Assembly: GCA_031002005.1 (NCBI GenBank)
Contig: CM061919.1
Coordinates: 179,287,121 to 179,351,120 of the forward strand
Origin: Vandiemenella viatica
Lineage: Eukaryota; Arthropoda; Insecta; Orthoptera; Morabidae
Direction of reading: 5' to 3'
DNA length: 64,000 nucleotides
The position numbers and the translations under genes are program-made. Below the pieces are notes generated by a model, which saw only the letters and a program-made list of their open reading frames with translations, was not told where the DNA came from and searched no databases. Shown here one piece after another: positions 59,350 to 64,000 of this stretch (its first letter is position 1; each line of letters begins with the position of its first letter).

Positions 59350-59363
59350 GGAATAATTTCTTA

Positions 59364-60510
59364 AAGTATCATATTAAAGTCAGTTCTACTATTACCTTTA
59401 TACTATCAGCAGATTTGGGTTTACCGCCTTCAACAGCTAACTACTTCATTATTATTTTTGAAGACGATAATAATTAATGCCGATTAAAGACGATGTATAA
59501 CATCGTAGTACTTTAAGTGTTTCCATCCATCTGGTGATGGTCTACGTCTAGTACAGAGGTTTCTCGTGTTACTCTATTCACAAAACTTGTATTTGTGAAT
59601 TAACATAAACACTTTCAAAAGCCATCCAAAGGCGTGATAGAAATGATGAACTAGCCACTAGCAGATTTTTCGAAAAAGGTCGACTGCCAGATATATATCA
59701 GTAATTTTACCCAACAATTTAAGTGTTAGCACTGAATTAACGGTCCAAATTAGTCGTAACAGAGTGAAAATAACCAAAGAACTATTTATCTGGCTTGTTG
59801 TATCTATGCGTCGGAAGCTTTATCTCCATCAAAACACTTCTAAGGGCTTCAGAGGCCCGCATTGGGATCACACTTTCATTTACTGATGATAGTGGCCACA
59901 GAAGGATTTTTCAGTCTATAGTTCAATGGACTCAGGGTTTTGGTTTAAACTTTGAATGGTGACACTCAGGATTCAATTCTATGTCTACGTATAACTCAAC
60001 AAGTATCCTCGAGATACACATAGTGCTCACCTGACGTGGTTTAATTTTCCAGTAAATAAGCAGCTCAGCAAGTAGTGACGGGGCTGTATGGCTCGCGGAC
60101 CCCTTAGAACACACCGAATAGGAAGAGAGAGGCGTACAGAAACTTCTCATACAGAAACTTCTCAGTACATTATTTCAACGACGTATTTATGGAAAGCCAA
60201 CATGGTAATAACGAAACCCTTACAAACCTGTCCTGTATATCCGTTCGTACATATGCCACAACATCGTAATTTCGCTGTATTTACCTCGTTGGTGATGAAA
60301 TTCCGCAGGAAGATATTCCCTTTTGTTCGAGGTATGATTCGCAGGTAAGCGTTTGGCATCGTTGAACAGTAACTCAAAATTCAATCATGTTGTTCTTGGA
60401 AAATTTTGTTTTGTATTTCTTAAGATATAAACTTACAGATTAGTCACTAATACGTTGCACACTCTAATTTTCCTATTATGTGACTAAAACATCTAAAAAT
60501 TGGAGATGAT
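59364..60510. other. Spacer, nothing recognised
   Basis: Short ORFs at 59932-60377 overlap on both strands. No domain recognised. Confidence 0.45.
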
Positions 60511-60512
60511 AA

Positions 60513-60956
60513 TGTTCAGTCTGCCAGTAAAGGCCCCTGCCAGGCAGACCTCACACACAACGCGCCTGCACGCCGGGATACATATACGACTCCAAACAGG
60601 CGCAGAGACATCAAAACAAACCAGGAAAACAAATAGAATCATCTAGAAGCTAAGTGGGACTATTTCTTACAGAGGTCGCCGTACTACCACACAACGGAAT
60701 TCCTGCGCCAGGCCGCCTATATAAGCGTAGCCGGCCGCTCCACCGCCAGTTCCGGCCTGACCGCGGAACCAGCTTCAACTACAGAAGACCACCGGAAGTT
60801 CGCGAGAAGTAGAAGCCGTCTCTCTCTACCCCGGATCAGGACCAGGCTAAATTTCTCGACGGTCATCCGCTAACTGTACCACATTTGTTATTGTTTATCA
60901 GTGTTTTGTGTACATAGTAATAAACCTCAAGGAACCATTAAGTGTAGTTCACTTCA
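60513..60956 (+). mobile_element. 5' LTR of a Ty3/gypsy-type retrotransposon
   Basis: The segment from TGTTCAGTCTGCC to ...GTTCACTTCA has the TG...CA ends of an LTR, a TATA box TATATAAG at 60718-60725, a GC-rich initiation/leader region, and a polyadenylation signal AATAAA at 60919-60924 just before the end. The primer-binding site follows. The left boundary is a best guess from the TG, since the 3' LTR is not in the window to compare. Confidence 0.65.
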
Positions 60957-60957
60957 G

Positions 60958-60964
60958 TGGCGAC
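60958..60964 (+). promoter_or_regulatory. Primer-binding site (TGGCGAC...)
   Basis: TGGCGAC immediately downstream of the LTR is the start of the tRNA-complementary primer site in many insect Ty3/gypsy elements. The tRNA is not determined; the bases after TGGCGAC (AAGG) fit no tRNA that I can name with certainty. Confidence 0.6.
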
Positions 60965-60992
60965 AAGGTTGGGATAAGAACTCTCGACCATC

Positions 60993-61938
60993 ATGGCTAC
61001 GCCAGCAGCACCTACGGAATGGCAACAGTTCCTCCAAGGACTTCTACATCAGTTCTTCGAATCTCAGAGACAACTGATTGCGGAAGTCAGGAATCTCCGC
61101 CAACCCACGGCCCCGCCTCCGTTCCCAGCATTCAACGACGACGTCGAAGAATGGGAGACCTACGAGAAGCGCATAAAACAACACTTCGCAATTCATCACA
61201 TATCCAAAGAAGAAGACCAGCGTGCATATTTCCTTTCCTGGAACCAATCGAAGATGTATGTCTTGCTCACCAAACTTCAGCCACAAGACCCCGACACCCT
61301 CACCTTCACGACCATCTGTACGACACTGAATGCATACTACAGACGCCGGTACCATGTCGTCGCGGCCCGCGTCGAATTCTATCAATGCCGGAAGAAGCCC
61401 GATCAGACGTATCGCCAGTGGGCGGCCGAACTCCAAGGCCTTAGCAGAAAATGTAAGTTTCAAACTCGTTGTTCCCACGAATCCTACGCCGACGACATGG
61501 TGCGTGATCACATCATACAGGCTGCACCAGATGCCGCACTCCGGCATGACGCCCTCAAGTTAGAGGACCCATCCCTGGAGCAGGTCATCGAACTTGCCTA
61601 CAAATTCGAAATATCTACGGCCGCAGATCGCCGCCTGGAGTCCTGGGCGGATGTGGCCGCAATCCGAACCGACGTAGAGGACACACAGGACGTCGCCGCC
61701 ATCCAGAGCTCCCAGTCGCGCTCCTCCCGACACCACAACCGGGGACCGCTTCCTCAGAAGGACATCGAACCGGCCCGTTCCGGCAGGGGCACCAAGTCTC
61801 GGCAGCAGCAGCGGATCCCGCAGCGCCGACGCCGCAGCCCACTCCGCCTACCCTCCTGCCCCGCCTGTTATTCAGCACATGAGAGGGAAAATTGTCCGGA
61901 TCGTTGGGCTGAATGCTCACGTTGCGGCAAGGAAGGAC
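60993..61938 (+). CDS. gag: Ty3/gypsy-type Gag (3' end lost in the assembly gap)
   Basis: Structural protein that packages the retrotransposon RNA in cytoplasmic particles. 315 residues are visible from ATG 60993, 29 bp after the primer-binding site. Residues about 10-36 are a Q/L/E-rich helix (QQFLQGLLHQFFESQRQL). About 45-205 form the retrotransposon capsid-like domain (FNDDVEEWETYEKRIKQHF, YRRRYHVVAARVEFYQC, ELQGLSRKCKF). 240-287 is a basic, Q/R-rich stretch. At 289-301 is a zinc knuckle of form CX2CX3HX4C, one residue shorter than the usual CX2CX4HX4C, and a second knuckle begins at C308-C311 before the N run. The frame is uninterrupted, so this copy may be intact. Protease, RT and integrase would lie in the gap, yet no pol or 3' LTR appears after it. 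1,000 N is a placeholder length. Confidence 0.85.
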
Positions 61939-62938
61939 NNNNNNNNNNNNNNNNNNNNNNNNNNNNNNNNNNNNNNNNNNNNNNNNNNNNNNNNNNNNNN
62001 NNNNNNNNNNNNNNNNNNNNNNNNNNNNNNNNNNNNNNNNNNNNNNNNNNNNNNNNNNNNNNNNNNNNNNNNNNNNNNNNNNNNNNNNNNNNNNNNNNNN
62101 NNNNNNNNNNNNNNNNNNNNNNNNNNNNNNNNNNNNNNNNNNNNNNNNNNNNNNNNNNNNNNNNNNNNNNNNNNNNNNNNNNNNNNNNNNNNNNNNNNNN
62201 NNNNNNNNNNNNNNNNNNNNNNNNNNNNNNNNNNNNNNNNNNNNNNNNNNNNNNNNNNNNNNNNNNNNNNNNNNNNNNNNNNNNNNNNNNNNNNNNNNNN
62301 NNNNNNNNNNNNNNNNNNNNNNNNNNNNNNNNNNNNNNNNNNNNNNNNNNNNNNNNNNNNNNNNNNNNNNNNNNNNNNNNNNNNNNNNNNNNNNNNNNNN
62401 NNNNNNNNNNNNNNNNNNNNNNNNNNNNNNNNNNNNNNNNNNNNNNNNNNNNNNNNNNNNNNNNNNNNNNNNNNNNNNNNNNNNNNNNNNNNNNNNNNNN
62501 NNNNNNNNNNNNNNNNNNNNNNNNNNNNNNNNNNNNNNNNNNNNNNNNNNNNNNNNNNNNNNNNNNNNNNNNNNNNNNNNNNNNNNNNNNNNNNNNNNNN
62601 NNNNNNNNNNNNNNNNNNNNNNNNNNNNNNNNNNNNNNNNNNNNNNNNNNNNNNNNNNNNNNNNNNNNNNNNNNNNNNNNNNNNNNNNNNNNNNNNNNNN
62701 NNNNNNNNNNNNNNNNNNNNNNNNNNNNNNNNNNNNNNNNNNNNNNNNNNNNNNNNNNNNNNNNNNNNNNNNNNNNNNNNNNNNNNNNNNNNNNNNNNNN
62801 NNNNNNNNNNNNNNNNNNNNNNNNNNNNNNNNNNNNNNNNNNNNNNNNNNNNNNNNNNNNNNNNNNNNNNNNNNNNNNNNNNNNNNNNNNNNNNNNNNNN
62901 NNNNNNNNNNNNNNNNNNNNNNNNNNNNNNNNNNNNNN
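61939..62938. other. Assembly gap (1,000 N)
   Basis: Exactly 1,000 N, the customary placeholder for a gap of unknown size. It starts inside gag; the sequence after it is not recognisably part of the same element. Confidence 0.98.
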
Positions 62939-63330
62939 CGGTATGCGTAGCACAATAACGCAATTCAAGCTTACAAATATGGCTGTGTGATAAACCACTA
63001 TAGGAAGGCTGAATAAATCAAGTGTTACCAAAAAGTGAGTGTGTGTTTCCAAATTTTTTCCTTCACCACCCCAGTTGGTCAAAAATATACACTTTTACCT
63101 AATTGATCTCTAATTTATGTTCAGACCACAATACGAAGATTGGTTGGATACTACGGCAGTGTCATATCGCAGATATTTTCGCCAGTTTTCCTGCTCCGTC
63201 TAAGTTATGTTTTAGATGCAATATATATATATATAATATAACATGTATATAAAAAAGGCGCCAAATATTTTAGGAGGTGATAAAATGTATAATTAGAACA
63301 AAAATGTCTAATGAATATTTGACCGCAAAC
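62939..63330. other. AT-rich spacer after the gap, nothing recognised
   Basis: TA-rich tract near 63220-63250. No gypsy pol or LTR similarity that I can see. Confidence 0.45.
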
Positions 63331-63625
63331 GCGTATTTCGTGAGTTGGTAGCAGGTGCGCAGTATGGATTCTGGAGTGTGTTTATCGTTATCTGCAGTGA
63401 TATAAACGATGACGCTACGGTACTGTAGCAGTGTGCAGTCAGTTGTGTACGTAGTACACTGTACAGTACTCTAACTCTGGGTATGTAACGTGATGTCTTG
63501 CCCTACATCGTACCTAGATTTGGGTTTACATGTTACTGTGTTGTTTGTGGTATAAAACGGTATGTTGTTGCCATTGCAGTCGGAGGGTCCACTTAACAAT
63601 AGACATCTGCTACACAACAAGGGGA

Positions 63626-63987
63626 ATGGCAGATATTGTATTTTGCTGTGGTTTATCAAATCGAAGTGACTGGCGAGCCCGTGCCTTCTACGAAGGGAGA
63701 TATCCACACAACGCTTGATATCGTCTTTTAGGCTATTCTGCCGATTTTTCCAGCGTCTTGAGAAAACAGGTTCCCTAGCACCCAACAAGGTAGACAGGGA
63801 CAGCTTACCCCAGGCCGTACGGCGGATCTGGAGTAGCATCTGCTACTTTCAGTGGAAGACACTCTGCAAACATTGTGCGACAATATCAACAGCGGAAGGC
63901 GTCAGTTATCCTCTTGTTTGGACGGTACTGCATCATCAATCGTTGGACCTACAGGGTGTCCAGAAAATGACCCTGATTTCAAATTAA
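63626..63987 (+). pseudogene. DUF4817-like transposase N-terminus, frameshifted, at the window edge
   Basis: From ATG 63626 the frame reads MADIVFCCGLSNRSDWRARA and FYEGRYPHNA, then TGA at 63716-63718. The homologous sequence resumes one frame over as FRLFCRFFQRLEKTGSLAPNK. Further on come TVLHHQSL and LQGVQKMT, which match the second half of the DNA-binding region in this transposase group. This is the helix-turn-helix part of a mariner-type insect transposase; the catalytic part would lie beyond 64000. It belongs to the same superfamily as the deleted transposase at 40243-40602, but a different family by sequence. Non-functional. Confidence 0.72.
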
Positions 63988-64000
63988 ATATCTCGAAAAC

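Noticed and set aside
61615..63082. Very long open frames on both strands (348-446 codons)
   Set aside because: They consist almost wholly of the 1,000-N gap translated as X and are not genes.

Overview
This is eukaryotic, AT-rich, gene-poor intergenic DNA from an arthropod, most likely an insect and plausibly an orthopteran (locust/grasshopper). The reasoning: no bacterial-style operons; short tRNA-headed SINEs repeated many times; insect-type Tc1/mariner, LINE and Ty3/gypsy sequences; many A/T homopolymers and microsatellites; one 1,000-N assembly gap (61939-62938). I find no protein-coding host gene that I can defend. Everything with recognisable coding capacity is mobile-element derived and almost all of it is broken. 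The taxon is an inference from repeat style, not a direct observation.

Layout. 0-4 kb: antisense 5' end of a Helitron-like element (1-121), a ~120-bp tandem repeat (781-1140), and a decayed Tc1 element with perfect 20-bp inverted ends (2021-3235). 5-11 kb: SINE remnants and an antisense LINE (7985-9250) with a SINE nested in it and a flanking target duplication. 12-14 kb: a young Tc1 element (12257-13678) with identical 27-bp inverted ends whose transposase frame is interrupted only by two adjacent stop codons. 15-17.5 kb: a LINE remnant, a 24-G run, and an inverted pair of Penelope-type terminal segments, one with a complete type I hammerhead ribozyme fold (16411-16727). 17.5-24.5 kb: mostly unannotatable. 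24.5-25.8 kb: a LINE with a long open reverse-transcriptase frame. 26-36 kb: a GC-rich patch, LINE 3' ends, SINEs, a C-rich TIR element and a cluster of TAATTA motifs. 40 kb: a TIR element carrying an internally deleted transposase with a DUF4817-like N-terminus. 41-46 kb: three SINE families. 47-48.1 kb: a Helitron-like element filled by six satellite-like monomers in a 367-bp dimeric register. 49.5-51.3 kb: antisense LINE C-terminal pieces split by a long inverted repeat. 56.2-58.3 kb: a dense pile-up of a LINE, SINEs of three families and C-rich TIR elements. 60.5-61.9 kb: the 5' LTR, primer-binding site and gag of a Ty3/gypsy-type retrotransposon, cut by the gap. 63.6-64 kb: another broken DUF4817-like transposase at the window edge.

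The elements do not act together as a pathway. The order of events can be read locally from nesting: a SINE inside a LINE at 8.57 kb, an inverted repeat inside a LINE at 50.8 kb, and TIR and SINE insertions in the LINE at 56-58 kb. The most interesting signals are the ribozyme-bearing inverted repeat at 16.4 kb, the satellite-filled Helitron-like element at 47 kb, the unclassified C-rich TIR family, and a few repeat-free patches that might be regulatory DNA.
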